Shown in pieces: positions 35,713-44,247 of a stretch of 64,000 nt of DNA; the first letter of the stretch is position 1, and the number at the start of each line of letters is the position of its first letter. A program made the translations under genes and the position numbers. Location of the stretch: the NCBI RefSeq assembly GCF_001679925.1, contig NZ_LYUZ01000001.1:8336-72335 (forward strand), written 5' to 3'. The DNA comes from Leisingera sp. JC1 (GTDB taxonomy: Bacteria; Pseudomonadota; Alphaproteobacteria; Rhodobacterales; Rhodobacteraceae). The notes below the pieces were generated by a model. It did no database searches. It was not told the origin of the DNA and saw only the letters and a program-made list of their open reading frames with translations.

Positions 35713-37161
35713 ATGGAGATGCCATCCCCGAACCCCGCCATTCTGGCCCGCAAGGCGCGGCTTGCCGAGCGTCTGCTTTCTGTGCTGCCCGCGGATGCGG
35801 TGATCCAGGACGAGGCGGAGACCCGTGCCTATGAATGCGATGCGCTGACCGCCTACAGATGCCCGCCCTTGCTGGCGGTGCTGCCGCGGAGCACGCAGGA
35901 GGTCTCAGCCGTGCTGCGGATCTGCCACGAAGAAAGCGTGCCGGTGGTGCCGCGCGGCGCGGGCACCTCGCTGGCGGGCGGGGCGCTGCCGACAGCGGAT
36001 TGCGTGATCCTGGGTGTGGCGCGGATGAATGAGGTGCTGGAGACGGATTTTGAAAACCGCGTCATCCGGGTGCAGACCGGGCGCACCAACCTGAGTGTTT
36101 CCGGCGCGGTGGAGGACGAGGATTTCTTCTATGCACCGGATCCGTCCTCGCAGCTGGCTTGTGCCATTGCCGGCAATATCGCGATGAACTCAGGCGGGGC
36201 GCACTGCCTGAAATACGGGGTGACGACCAACAACCTGCTGGGCGTGACCATGGTGATGATGGACGGCACCGTGGTGGAGATCGGCGGCGCGCATCTGGAT
36301 TCGGGCGGGTTGGACCTGCTGGGTGTCATCTGCGGCAGCGAGGGGCAGCTGGGGGTGGTGACAGAAGCCACCCTGCGTATCCTGCGCAAGCCGGAGGGCG
36401 CGCGGCCTGTTCTGATCGGCTTTGACAGCAACGAGGTGGCCGGCGCCTGTGTTTCGGACATCATCAAGGCGGGGATTCTGCCGGTGGCGATCGAGTTCAT
36501 GGACCGCCCCTGCATCAAGGCCTGCGAGGCCTTTGCCAAGGCGGGCTACCCGATGTGCGAGGCGCTGCTGATCATCGAAGTCGAGGGCAGCGAGGCGGAA
36601 ATCGGTCACCAGCTTGGGCTGATCACGGAGATCGCCCGCTCCCACAACCCAGTGGAGCTGCGCGAGGCGGGGAATGCGGATGAGGCCGCCCGGATCTGGC
36701 TGGGCCGCAAGTCGGCCTTTGGCGCCATGGGGCAGATCAACGATTACATGTGCTTGGACGGGACCATTCCGGTCTCCTCGCTTCCCTTTGTCCTGCGCCG
36801 GATCGGCGAAATGAGCAAGGAATTCGGGCTGGACGTGGCCAATGTCTTCCACGCGGGTGACGGCAATATGCACCCCTTGATCCTGTTCGATGCCAATAAA
36901 CCCGGTGACTTGGAGACCTGTGAAGCTTTCGGCGCGGAGATCCTGAAGCTCTGCGTCGAGGCGGGCGGCTGTCTGACTGGGGAGCACGGGGTGGGGATCG
37001 AGAAACGCGATCTGATGCTGCATCAGTACAGCGAGACGGATCTGGAGGCGCAGCTGAAGGTCAAGGACGTGTTCGATCCCAAGTGGCTTTTGAATCCGGC
37101 CAAGGTGTTCCCGCTGCCGGTGACCGAAGGCCGCCGTGCCGCCGTGGTTGCTGCCGAGTAA
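35713..37161 (+). CDS. glcD: Glycolate oxidase subunit GlcD (FAD-binding)
   Basis: Catalytic flavoprotein subunit (482 residues) of the membrane-associated glycolate oxidase, which oxidises glycolate to glyoxylate. The PCMH-type FAD domain is at about 45-225, with VPRGAGTSLAGGALP and APDPSSQLACAIAGNIAMNSGGAHCLKYG; the C-terminal FAD-oxidase domain contains NVFHAGDGNMHPLILFD and GGCLTGEHGVGIEKR. GGAGAG precedes the ATG. First gene of glcDEF; glycolate is a major product excreted by phytoplankton, so the operon fits a marine heterotroph. No glcC-type regulator is adjacent. Confidence 0.96.
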   Translation: MEMPSPNPAILARKARLAERLLSVLPADAVIQDEAETRAYECDALTAYRCPPLLAVLPRSTQEVSAVLRICHEESVPVVPRGAGTSLAGGALPTADCVILGVARMNEVLETDFENRVIRVQTGRTNLSVSGAVEDEDFFYAPDPSSQLACAIAGNIAMNSGGAHCLKYGVTTNNLLGVTMVMMDGTVVEIGGAHLDSGGLDLLGVICGSEGQLGVVTEATLRILRKPEGARPVLIGFDSNEVAGACVSDIIKAGILPVAIEFMDRPCIKACEAFAKAGYPMCEALLIIEVEGSEAEIGHQLGLITEIARSHNPVELREAGNADEAARIWLGRKSAFGAMGQINDYMCLDGTIPVSSLPFVLRRIGEMSKEFGLDVANVFHAGDGNMHPLILFDANKPGDLETCEAFGAEILKLCVEAGGCLTGEHGVGIEKRDLMLHQYSETDLEAQLKVKDVFDPKWLLNPAKVFPLPVTEGRRAAVVAAE

Positions 37162-37164
37162 CCC

Positions 37165-37210
37165 TTGGGGGCTAGCCCCCAAACCCCCAGAGTATTTTTG
37201 GCAAGATGAA
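37165..37210 (+). repeat. Intergenic palindrome plus GAGTATTT-AAGATGAA element
   Basis: A perfect 18-bp palindrome (9-bp arms TTGGGGGCT/AGCCCCCAA) is followed by CCCAGAGTATTTTTGGCAAG, which runs into the glcE start codon. A related element occurs at 52241-52266. Elements of this kind recur between genes in Rhodobacteraceae genomes; here the ATG of glcE is part of the element. Confidence 0.55.
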
Positions 37211-38312
37211 AATGATGACACCTCAGAGCGAGGCCGAACTGGCCGAAATCATTGCAGGCGCAAACGGGCCGCTGTGCATTCAGGGCGGCGGCAGCCGAGG
37301 GCTGGCGGTGGAGGGCGAGGTCTTGAGCACGCGCGGGCTGTCCGGTGTGGAGCTGTACGAACCGGGCGCTTTGACGCTGGTGGTCAAGGCTGGCACGCCG
37401 GTGGCGGAGGTGGAGGCGCTGCTTGCAGCGGAAAACCAGCGGCTGGCGTTTGAGCCGATGGACCACCGCGGGCTGCTGGGCACAGACGGCGAGCCGACCA
37501 TCGGCGGCGTGATTGCGGCCAATGTCTCCGGCCCCCGGCGCATCCAGGCGGGCGCAGCGCGGGACCACCTTCTGGGGGTGCGGTTCGTGGACGGTTCCGG
37601 CCAAGTGGTCAAGAACGGCGGCCGGGTGATGAAGAATGTGACCGGCTATGACCTGGTCAAGCTGATGTGCGGCGCCCATGGCACGTTGGGGGTGCTGACG
37701 GAAGTGTCACTGAAGGTGCTGCCGCGGGCCGAAACCGCCGCCACAGTGACCCTGACCGGCCTCGACCTGCCGGGTGCGGTCAGAGCGATGTTTGCGGCTT
37801 TGGGCTCCCCTTTTGACGTGACCGGCGCAGCCTATGTTGCGGATACCTATCAGGCGCATATCCGGGTAGAAGGATTCCGGGCGTCTGCCGCTTACCGCAG
37901 CGCGGAGCTGGTCAAATTGCTGTCTTCCTTTGCCATGGCGGAGGTGCGGGAAGATGCAGAGAGCTTGTGGCAGGGCATCCGTGATGTTGCGGCCTTCCAA
38001 GGACGGGAGGGCGATGTCTGGCGGATTTCGGTGAAACCCTCCGATGCGGTGGAGCTTGTGCCGCAATTGCAGGCAGACGCATTGCAATTCGACTGGGGCG
38101 GCGGGCTGATCTGGGTGTTGGTGCCGGAGGGCACGGATATGCGTGCCCGTGTCAACGTGCCTGGCCATGCCACGCTGGTGCGGGCCAGTGCAGAAACCCG
38201 TGCGCGGTTCGGCGTGTTCCAGCCGCAGCCGGGTCCCCTTGCAGCAATCTCTGAGGGGCTGCGACGCCAGTTCGATCCGAGCGGCATCCTAAATCCGGGA
38301 CTGATGGGGTAG
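37206..38312 (+). CDS. glcE: Glycolate oxidase subunit GlcE (FAD-binding)
   Basis: Second flavin-binding subunit, 368 residues, with a PCMH-type domain smaller than GlcD. Seen: CIQGGGSRGLAVEGEVL, AFEPMDHRGLLGTDGEPTIGGVIAANVSGPRRIQAGAARDHLLGVRFVDGSG, GRVMKNVTGYDLVKLMCGAHGTLGVLTEVSLKVLP, and the C-terminal LRRQFDPSGILNPGLMG. The ATG at 37206 lies inside a repeat element and lacks a good ribosome site; in-frame ATGs at 37212 and 37215 are alternatives. It ends three bases before glcF. Confidence 0.95.
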   Translation: MKMMTPQSEAELAEIIAGANGPLCIQGGGSRGLAVEGEVLSTRGLSGVELYEPGALTLVVKAGTPVAEVEALLAAENQRLAFEPMDHRGLLGTDGEPTIGGVIAANVSGPRRIQAGAARDHLLGVRFVDGSGQVVKNGGRVMKNVTGYDLVKLMCGAHGTLGVLTEVSLKVLPRAETAATVTLTGLDLPGAVRAMFAALGSPFDVTGAAYVADTYQAHIRVEGFRASAAYRSAELVKLLSSFAMAEVREDAESLWQGIRDVAAFQGREGDVWRISVKPSDAVELVPQLQADALQFDWGGGLIWVLVPEGTDMRARVNVPGHATLVRASAETRARFGVFQPQPGPLAAISEGLRRQFDPSGILNPGLMG

Positions 38313-38315
38313 CAC

Positions 38316-39638
38316 ATGCAGACCACATTCACCGAAAAACAGCTGCAGGACCCCGGCACCAAACGCGCCAACGAGATCCTGCGCTCGTGCGTGCATTGCG
38401 GCTTTTGCACCGCCACATGCCCGACTTATCAGGTGCTGGGGGATGAACTCGACAGCCCCCGCGGCCGGATCTACCTGATCAAGGACATGCTGGAGAACGA
38501 GCGGGTGCCGGACGAAAAGACCGTCAAGCACATCGACCGCTGCCTGAGCTGCCTGGCCTGCATGACCACCTGCCCCTCGGGCGTGCACTACATGCATCTG
38601 GTGGATCACGCCCGCGCCTATATCGAGAAGCACTATGACCGTCCCTGGAGCGACCGCGTGCAGCGCTGGCTGCTGGCACGAATATTGCCGTATCCAGCCC
38701 GGTTCCGGCTGGCGCTGATCGGGGCGAAGCTGGCAAGACCGTTCAAGGGCTTGCTGCCGGACGCGCGGCTGCGTGCGATGCTGGAGATGGCGCCAAGGAC
38801 CATTCCGCCCGTCAGCCGAAACGACGACCCGCAAAGTTTTGTGCCGGAGACGCCGCGCAGGAAACGCGTGGCGCTGATGACCGGCTGTGCCCAGAAGGCG
38901 CTGAACACGGATATCAACGATGCGACTATCCGCCTGCTGACCCGGCTGGGCTGCGAGGTGGTGGTGGCCAGGGGGGCAGGCTGCTGTGGCGCGCTGACCC
39001 ACCACCTGGGGCGCGAGGAGGAGAGCCACGCAACGGCTGCCAAAAACATCCGCGCCTGGGCGGCAGAGCTGGACGGGCAGGGGCTGGATGCCATTGTCAT
39101 CAACACTTCCGGCTGCGGCACCACGGTCAAGGATTACGGGTATATGTTCCGCAATGATCCGCTGGCGGACGATGCGGTGCGGATCTCCGGAATTGCCATG
39201 GATATCTCGGAACTTCTGATGCAGCTGGACCTGCCGGAGGGCGCAGACAAAGGACTGACGGTGGCCTATCACGCCGCCTGCTCGCTGCAGCACGGCCAGC
39301 AGATCAAAACCCATCCCAAGACGCTGCTGAAACGGGCCGGCTTCAAGGTGGTGGAGCCTGCCGACAGCCATTTGTGCTGCGGCTCGGCCGGAACCTACAA
39401 CCTGATGCAGCCGGAAATCTCAGCCCGGCTGAAGGCGCGCAAGGTGAAGACGCTGGAGGCGAAACAGCCTGATCTGATCGCTGCTGGCAACATCGGCTGC
39501 ATGATGCAGATCGGCTCCGGCACCGAAGTGCCGGTTGTGCATACTGTGGAACTGCTGGACTGGGCCACCGGCGGCCCGCAGCCGCCTGCGCTGACAGCCG
39601 CGGGCAAACATGCGCCGGAGGTGCCGCTGCTGCGCTGA
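38316..39638 (+). CDS. glcF: Glycolate oxidase iron-sulfur subunit GlcF
   Basis: Electron-transfer subunit of 440 residues. Two ferredoxin-type 4Fe-4S motifs are near the N-terminus (CVHCGFCTATCPTYQ and CLSCLACMTTCPSGV), followed by two CCG domains with GCCGALTHHLG and HLCCGSAGTYN. It passes electrons from the GlcD/GlcE flavins to the membrane quinone pool. Last gene of the operon; the stop is followed by about 100 bases before the protease genes. Confidence 0.96.
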   Translation: MQTTFTEKQLQDPGTKRANEILRSCVHCGFCTATCPTYQVLGDELDSPRGRIYLIKDMLENERVPDEKTVKHIDRCLSCLACMTTCPSGVHYMHLVDHARAYIEKHYDRPWSDRVQRWLLARILPYPARFRLALIGAKLARPFKGLLPDARLRAMLEMAPRTIPPVSRNDDPQSFVPETPRRKRVALMTGCAQKALNTDINDATIRLLTRLGCEVVVARGAGCCGALTHHLGREEESHATAAKNIRAWAAELDGQGLDAIVINTSGCGTTVKDYGYMFRNDPLADDAVRISGIAMDISELLMQLDLPEGADKGLTVAYHAACSLQHGQQIKTHPKTLLKRAGFKVVEPADSHLCCGSAGTYNLMQPEISARLKARKVKTLEAKQPDLIAAGNIGCMMQIGSGTEVPVVHTVELLDWATGGPQPPALTAAGKHAPEVPLLR

Positions 39639-39740
39639 GACCGGCGGCAGAAAGAATCCGGCTGCATTCATCGCAGGCTTGCCGTAATTTTGCCGGAACA
39701 GACAATTAATCTCCCAGCCGGTGGATAAGAGGAGACGCAT

Positions 39741-40550
39741 GTGAGGCAGTGGATTCTTGCGGTTGCAGCATTGTTGCTGCCAGCCGCGGCAATGGCGCAG
39801 GACAGCCGGCTGAAGCGGATGGACACGCTGGATGCAGGACGCAAGTGGGAAGCTGTCGGGCGGCTCGATGTGAATGGTGAGGGGTTCTGCACCGGCGCGC
39901 TGATTGCGCCCGATCTGGTGCTGACCGCCGCGCATTGCCTCTATGACAGCCGCACCAAGGCGCCGATCGACCCCACCAGGATCGAATTCCTGGCGGGCTG
40001 GCGCAATGGCCGCGCCTCGGCCTACCGCTCAGTGCGCCGTGCGGTGCAGCATCCGTCCTATGTCTATGACGGCGATCTGTCGACGGACCGGGTGCGAAAT
40101 GACATTGCCCTGCTGCAATTGCAGCGCCCGATCCGCAATACCAAGGTCACACCTTTTGAAACCGACGAGCGCCCGCGCAAGGGGGCTAAGATCGGTGTGG
40201 TCTCTTACGCTCATGACCGCTCGGAGGCACCGTCTTTGCAGGAAGTCTGTGCTGTCATGGCGCGCCAGCAGGGGGTGCTGGTGATGTCCTGCGACGTCGA
40301 CTTCGGCTCTTCCGGAGCGCCGGTGTTCTCTTTTGAGAACGGCATTCCGCGGATTGTTTCGGTGATCTCTGCCAAGGCGGAAGTCAGCGGTGAGCAGGTG
40401 TCGCTGGGGTCGGCCCTGGCGGAGGAACTGACGCTGCTGCAGGCGCAGCTGACCGGCGTGAACACCGGCGGCCAGCTGCCGCCAGGTGTCGGCCGGGTGA
40501 AAGCGGGGGAGCGGGCCGGCTCCTTTGGCGCGAAGTTCGTCAAGCAATGA
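39741..40550 (+). CDS. Secreted trypsin-like serine protease (first of tandem pair)
   Basis: An S1-family protease of 269 residues with a signal peptide (about 1-19, cleaved after AMA). The catalytic triad is complete: His in LTAAHCLYD, Asp in RVRNDIALLQL and Ser in DFGSSGAPVFS. The GSSGAP form rather than GDSGGP is usual in bacterial glutamyl-endopeptidase-like members. The start is GTG 39741 with AAGAGGAG upstream. It overlaps the second protease by 4 bases, and the two share the WEAVGRL...GxCTGxLIAPxLVLTAAHC block, so they arose by tandem duplication. Confidence 0.9.
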   Translation: MRQWILAVAALLLPAAAMAQDSRLKRMDTLDAGRKWEAVGRLDVNGEGFCTGALIAPDLVLTAAHCLYDSRTKAPIDPTRIEFLAGWRNGRASAYRSVRRAVQHPSYVYDGDLSTDRVRNDIALLQLQRPIRNTKVTPFETDERPRKGAKIGVVSYAHDRSEAPSLQEVCAVMARQQGVLVMSCDVDFGSSGAPVFSFENGIPRIVSVISAKAEVSGEQVSLGSALAEELTLLQAQLTGVNTGGQLPPGVGRVKAGERAGSFGAKFVKQ

Positions 40551-41362
40551 GCTGGCGGGCGCTGATACTGGGCGGGGCCATGCTGGCCTATGCCGGGAGT
40601 GCGCTGGCACAGGGGACCGGCCTGCGCCGTCTGACCGACCGGGATGACCTGTTCGGCTGGGAAGCTGTCGGGCGGCTGGAGCTGAACGGGCAGGGCTACT
40701 GCACCGGCACGCTGATTGCGCCGGAGCTGGTGCTGACGGCAGCGCATTGTGTTTACGGCAAGGACGATAAGCTGCGCCCGGCAGAGCAGATCAGGTTCCG
40801 CGCCGGGCTGCGCGACGGGGTCGCGGTTGCCGACCGCCAGGCGCTGCAGATCGCAGCCCACCCCGGCTATGATCCGCGCCGCCGCCTGAATATGGAAAAC
40901 ATCCGCCATGATGTAGCGCTGATCCGTCTGGCGGAGCCAATTCTCAGCAGCCAGGCAAATGCGTTTGCGCTGCATTCGGGCGAGGAATACGGCAGCGGTA
41001 TTTCTGTGACCTCCTATGGCAAGGGCCGGGACGAGGCGCTGTCGCGCCAGCGCCAGTGCAACCTGATGGGGGAGCACAGGGATGTTCTGATGATTGACTG
41101 CAATGTCACCTTCGGCTCCTCCGGGGCGCCGGTGTTTTCGCAGGTGGGCGGGCGCGGGCGAATATTGTCGCTGGTGTCCGGCGGCGGCAGTTTCCGGGGC
41201 AAACAGGTGGCTTTCGGCATGAAACTGCCGCAGCGGGTGGCGGAGCTGAAGGCACAGCTGCGCCGCAATCCGGCGGCAGCGCCGGACCGTCGGATCAAGC
41301 GGATACGGGTCGGCGGAGGTGCTTCCGCAGGCGGTGCAAAATTTGTCAGCGTTGGCGACTGA
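40547..41362 (+). CDS. Secreted trypsin-like serine protease (second of tandem pair)
   Basis: A 271-residue S1 protease with signal peptide (about 1-21, ending ALAQ). Triad: His in LTAAHCVYG, Asp in IRHDVALIRL, Ser in TFGSSGAPVFS. It is clearly paralogous to the preceding gene and translationally coupled to it (ATGA overlap). The C-terminal tail ends in a Gly/Ala-rich GGGASAGGAKFVS, similar to the SFGAKFV ending of its partner. Likely exported; substrates unknown. Confidence 0.9.
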   Translation: MSWRALILGGAMLAYAGSALAQGTGLRRLTDRDDLFGWEAVGRLELNGQGYCTGTLIAPELVLTAAHCVYGKDDKLRPAEQIRFRAGLRDGVAVADRQALQIAAHPGYDPRRRLNMENIRHDVALIRLAEPILSSQANAFALHSGEEYGSGISVTSYGKGRDEALSRQRQCNLMGEHRDVLMIDCNVTFGSSGAPVFSQVGGRGRILSLVSGGGSFRGKQVAFGMKLPQRVAELKAQLRRNPAAAPDRRIKRIRVGGGASAGGAKFVSVGD

Positions 41363-41369
41363 CAGACCT

Positions 41370-41398
41370 CTTGAAGGCACGATTTTCCCTTCCTATCT
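41370..41398 (+). promoter_or_regulatory. RpoH (sigma-32)-type heat-shock promoter for hsp20
   Basis: CTTGAA at 41370-41375 and CCTATCT at 41392-41398 are separated by 16 bases, resembling the alphaproteobacterial RpoH consensus (CTTGAA / CCCATnT). Initiation about 7 bases downstream would give a leader of about 90 bases before the small heat-shock gene. Confidence 0.6.
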
Positions 41399-41399
41399 C

Positions 41400-41496
41400 A
41401 GGATTGTCCGGGCAGCCGCTGATTGGGGCCCGGCGCAAAACCGGCCTGTCCCTGCGGGGAAGGCACTCTGAAATCGCTCATGAATGAGGATGGAAA
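41400..41496 (+). ncRNA. ROSE-like RNA thermometer in the hsp20 leader
   Basis: The last hairpin (41473-41491) pairs ATC-g-CTC with GAGGAT around a 6-base loop, hiding the GAGGA ribosome site, with a single bulged G. The anti-Shine-Dalgarno strand contains TCGCT, matching the U-Y-GCU signature of ROSE elements known in front of alphaproteobacterial hsp20 genes. GC-rich hairpins lie upstream (CCGG/CCGG near 41421-41437, TCCC-TGC-GGGGA near 41442). Leader length and position fit. The limits given are approximate. Confidence 0.6.
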
Positions 41497-41961
41497 ATGC
41501 GTACTTTTGACTTTGCACCGCTGCACCGTGCCACCATCGGCTTTGACCAGATCGCCAGCCTGATGGACCGCGCCCTGAGCGCCGACGCGGCCCAGTCCAG
41601 CTACCCGCCCTACAACATCGAGAAGACCGACGCCGACAGCTACCGCATCTCAATCGCTGTTGCCGGTTTTTCTGACGAAGATCTGAATGTCGAAGTGAAG
41701 GAAAACGCGCTGGTTGTGTCCGCGAAGAAAGCAGAGGACGGCGACGGCCGCACCTTCCTGCACCGCGGTATTGCCACCCGCGCATTCGAGCGCCGTTTCA
41801 CCCTGGCCGATCATGTCCATGTGACCGGGGCCAGCCATGAAAACGGCATGCTGCATATCGATCTGCACCGCGAGGTGCCGGAGGCGCTGAAACCGCGCCG
41901 GATCGAAATCTCCTCCTCCCGCCCGAGCCGCCCGGAGATCGAGGCCAAAGCGGTCAACTGA
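41497..41961 (+). CDS. Small heat-shock protein, Hsp20/IbpA family
   Basis: ATP-independent holdase chaperone of 154 residues. The N-terminal arm (MRTFDFAPLHRATIGFDQIASLMDRAL) is like that of IbpA; the alpha-crystallin domain spans about 33-130 (YPPYNIEKTDADSYRISIAVAGFSDEDLNVEVKENALVVSAKK ... GIATRAFERRFTLADHV). The C-terminal IxI-type anchor is represented by RRIEI. It is a single gene with its own heat-shock promoter, thermometer and terminator. Confidence 0.94.
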   Translation: MRTFDFAPLHRATIGFDQIASLMDRALSADAAQSSYPPYNIEKTDADSYRISIAVAGFSDEDLNVEVKENALVVSAKKAEDGDGRTFLHRGIATRAFERRFTLADHVHVTGASHENGMLHIDLHREVPEALKPRRIEISSSRPSRPEIEAKAVN

Positions 41962-41988
41962 TCCCCTGGACAACGGTTCGTGCGTACG

Positions 41989-42018
41989 AAGCCCCCTGGT
42001 TCTGCCAGGGGGCTTTTT
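41989..42018 (+). terminator. Rho-independent terminator of hsp20
   Basis: AAGCCCCCTGG pairs with CCAGGGGGCTT over 11 bp around a short loop and is followed by TTTGTTTTT. A strong intrinsic terminator, 27 bases after the stop. Confidence 0.92.
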
Positions 42019-42165
42019 GTTTTTGGGCTGTCCTTGCGGACACAGTCAGGAGTTGCAAGGCAACTGCTTGTTAGGAAATTGGCGGCACACTGAGGCGGTG
42101 AATGGTTGTTTCGCCGGTGTCCGACCGCCCGCCGGTGCTGTCAATGCGCGGTCCGGGTGAACTGC

Positions 42166-42564
42166 ATGGGACCACAGCAGATACAGCATGTTCAGCAGAG
42201 CTTTGCAGGCACACTCGCCCGCAAGGCGGATCTGGCGGAGCGGTTCTATGTGCATCTCTTCACCCGAATGCCGGAAGCACGGGGGATGTTCCGCGGCAAT
42301 TTCGTGAAGCAGAAAACGGTGCTGACGGCGATGATCACGTCCTGTGTCCGCAATCTGGATGACCCCCGCACGCTGGAGGAAATCGGCACCCAGCTGGCGC
42401 AGGAACACGCCCATCTGACCCTTGGCCCGCGGGAGGCGGAGGCGGCAAAGCGGGCGCTGATCGCCGCTTTGCGCGATGTTCTGGGGGCGGAGCTGGACCC
42501 GGAGACAGAGTTCGCCTGGGCCAGTGCCATCAGCCGGGTGGCCGGGACGATGACCCGGCACTGA
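42166..42564 (+). CDS. Single-domain globin
   Basis: About 132 residues with the bacterial globin fold. The proximal (F8) His fits the LAQEHAHLTLG segment, the CD region is LFTRMPEARGMFRGNF, and the distal E7 position falls in FVKQKTVL, probably Gln. Such globins bind O2 or NO. ATG 42166 follows GGGTGA; an upstream in-frame extension to 42106 is Cys/Arg-rich and unlike a globin. The protein is slightly short compared with flavohaemoglobin globin domains and has no reductase partner here. Confidence 0.8.
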   Translation: MGPQQIQHVQQSFAGTLARKADLAERFYVHLFTRMPEARGMFRGNFVKQKTVLTAMITSCVRNLDDPRTLEEIGTQLAQEHAHLTLGPREAEAAKRALIAALRDVLGAELDPETEFAWASAISRVAGTMTRH

Positions 42565-42593
42565 TCATCCGGCTGCCCTGATCCGCGGGCGGA

Positions 42594-44066
42594 TCAGACC
42601 GCCATGCAGATGTACTTCATCTCCAGGTAATCCTCGATGCCGTGGTGGCTGCCTTCACGGCCCAGGCCTGACTGTTTGACGCCGCCGAACGGGGCCACCT
42701 CGGTGGAAATGATGCCGGTGTTCACCCCGACGATCCCGTATTCCAGCGCCTCGGCCACCTTGTACACACGGGAGAGGTCCTTGGCGTAGAAATAGGATGC
42801 CAGCCCGAAGATGGTGTCATTGGCCATCGCGATCACCTCATCCTCGTCCTCGAATTTGAACAGCGGGGCGAGAGGGCCGAAGGTCTCGTCGGTGGCAAAG
42901 GCCATGTCCTGGGTTGCGCCCTTGACGATGGTCGGCTGGAAGAAGCTGCCGCCCAGTTCCGACGGGTTGCCGCCCAGGATCACTTCGCCGCCTTTCGAGG
43001 TGGCATCCGCGATATGCTCCTGCACCTTCTCGACCGCTTCCATGTTGATCAGCGGGCCGAAGTGGATACCGTCCTTGAGGCCGTCGCCGACGTTCATTGC
43101 TGCAACTGCGGCTTTCAGTTTCTCCGCGAAGGCATCGTAAACGCCGGCCTGTACATAGATCCGGTTGGCGCAGACGCAGGTCTGGCCGTTGTTGCGGAAC
43201 TTGCACATGATGGCGCCTTCGACGGCGGCATCCAGATCAGCGTCGTCAAACACGATGAAGGGCGCGTTGCCGCCCAGTTCCATCGAGCATTTCATCACCG
43301 TGTCGGCCGCCTGGCGCAGCAGGATGCGGCCCACCTCGGTGGAGCCGGTGAAGGTCAGCTTGCGCACCGCGTCGTTCTCGCAGAACTCCTTGCCGATGTC
43401 GGAGGCGCGTGAGGACGGCACCACGTTGAACACGCCCGCCGGAATGCCGGCCCGATCGGCCAGCACTGCCAGCACGATCGCCGACAGCGGGGTTTCCGCG
43501 GCGGGGCGGGCGACAAAGGCGCAGCCTGCGGCCAGCGCCGGACCGGCCTTGCGGGTGATCATCGCGTTGGGGAAGTTCCAGGGGGTGATCGAGGCGGCAA
43601 CACCAATCGGCTGCTTCAGCACGGTGATGCGCTTGTCGCGCTGGTGGCCGGGGATCGTCTCGCCGTAGATGCGCTTGGCCTCTTCCGCGAAGAATTCGAT
43701 GAACGACGCGCCATAGGCGATCTCACCGCGGGATTCCGCCAGCGGCTTGCCCATCTCGGCGGTCAGGATCACCGCCAGGTCCTCCTGGTTTTCCATCATC
43801 AGGTCGAACCACTTGCGCATCGCATTGGCACGCTCCTTACCGGTCCATTTGGCCCATTCCTTTTGCGCGGCATCAGCTTGGGCGATGGCACCCGCAACCT
43901 GCGCGCGGCTGGTGTCAGCGACCTGGGCGATCACGTCGCCGCGGGCCGGGTTGGTCACGTCAAAGGTGCCTTCGCCATCGGCAAACTGGCCGCCGATATA
44001 GGCGCGGGTTTCCAGCAGGCTGGGGTCTTTGAGCAGGGATTTCAGGTCAGTGGTTGCGTCAAGCAT
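42594..44066 (-). CDS. gabD: NAD(P)-dependent succinate-semialdehyde dehydrogenase
   Basis: Aldehyde dehydrogenase of 490 residues that most resembles GabD. Catalytic Cys is in NNGQTCVCANR and the general base Glu in SMELGGNAPFIVFDDADLD; NAD(P) binding segments are ITPWNFPNAMITRK and FTGSTEVGRIL; the ending GGVKQSGLGREGSHHGIEDYLEMKYICM is characteristic of succinate/glutarate-semialdehyde dehydrogenases. ATG 44066 has GGGAGG before it. It is divergent from an alpha/beta hydrolase with two palindromes between; no gabT is adjacent, so the physiological aldehyde is not certain. Confidence 0.9.
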   Translation of the reverse strand: MLDATTDLKSLLKDPSLLETRAYIGGQFADGEGTFDVTNPARGDVIAQVADTSRAQVAGAIAQADAAQKEWAKWTGKERANAMRKWFDLMMENQEDLAVILTAEMGKPLAESRGEIAYGASFIEFFAEEAKRIYGETIPGHQRDKRITVLKQPIGVAASITPWNFPNAMITRKAGPALAAGCAFVARPAAETPLSAIVLAVLADRAGIPAGVFNVVPSSRASDIGKEFCENDAVRKLTFTGSTEVGRILLRQAADTVMKCSMELGGNAPFIVFDDADLDAAVEGAIMCKFRNNGQTCVCANRIYVQAGVYDAFAEKLKAAVAAMNVGDGLKDGIHFGPLINMEAVEKVQEHIADATSKGGEVILGGNPSELGGSFFQPTIVKGATQDMAFATDETFGPLAPLFKFEDEDEVIAMANDTIFGLASYFYAKDLSRVYKVAEALEYGIVGVNTGIISTEVAPFGGVKQSGLGREGSHHGIEDYLEMKYICMAV

Positions 44067-44143
44067 GGCGGGCCTCCCGGGTGTTCTGTTGCGGAATGCA
44101 AAGCAGTTGTGCCTTGATATGTCCAGAAGGATTGATGAGTCCA

Positions 44144-44213
44144 GAATTTGATCAAATTCCGGGCAAAGATTTTGAGCCAAGCAATTTGACATGTGCTGTG
44201 CCAGACTGTCTGG
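44144..44213. promoter_or_regulatory. Divergent promoter region with two palindromes
   Basis: Between gabD and the hydrolase gene lie a perfect 16-bp palindrome GAATTTGATCAAATTC (44144-44159) and a 13-bp palindrome CCAGAC-T-GTCTGG (44201-44213). TTGACA at 44186-44191 is a good -35 for the hydrolase gene, with the second palindrome over the expected -10. These look like operators for an unknown regulator. Confidence 0.5.
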
Positions 44214-44247
44214 TAGCGGCCAACAATAAGAACAGGGGAGACTGGGC

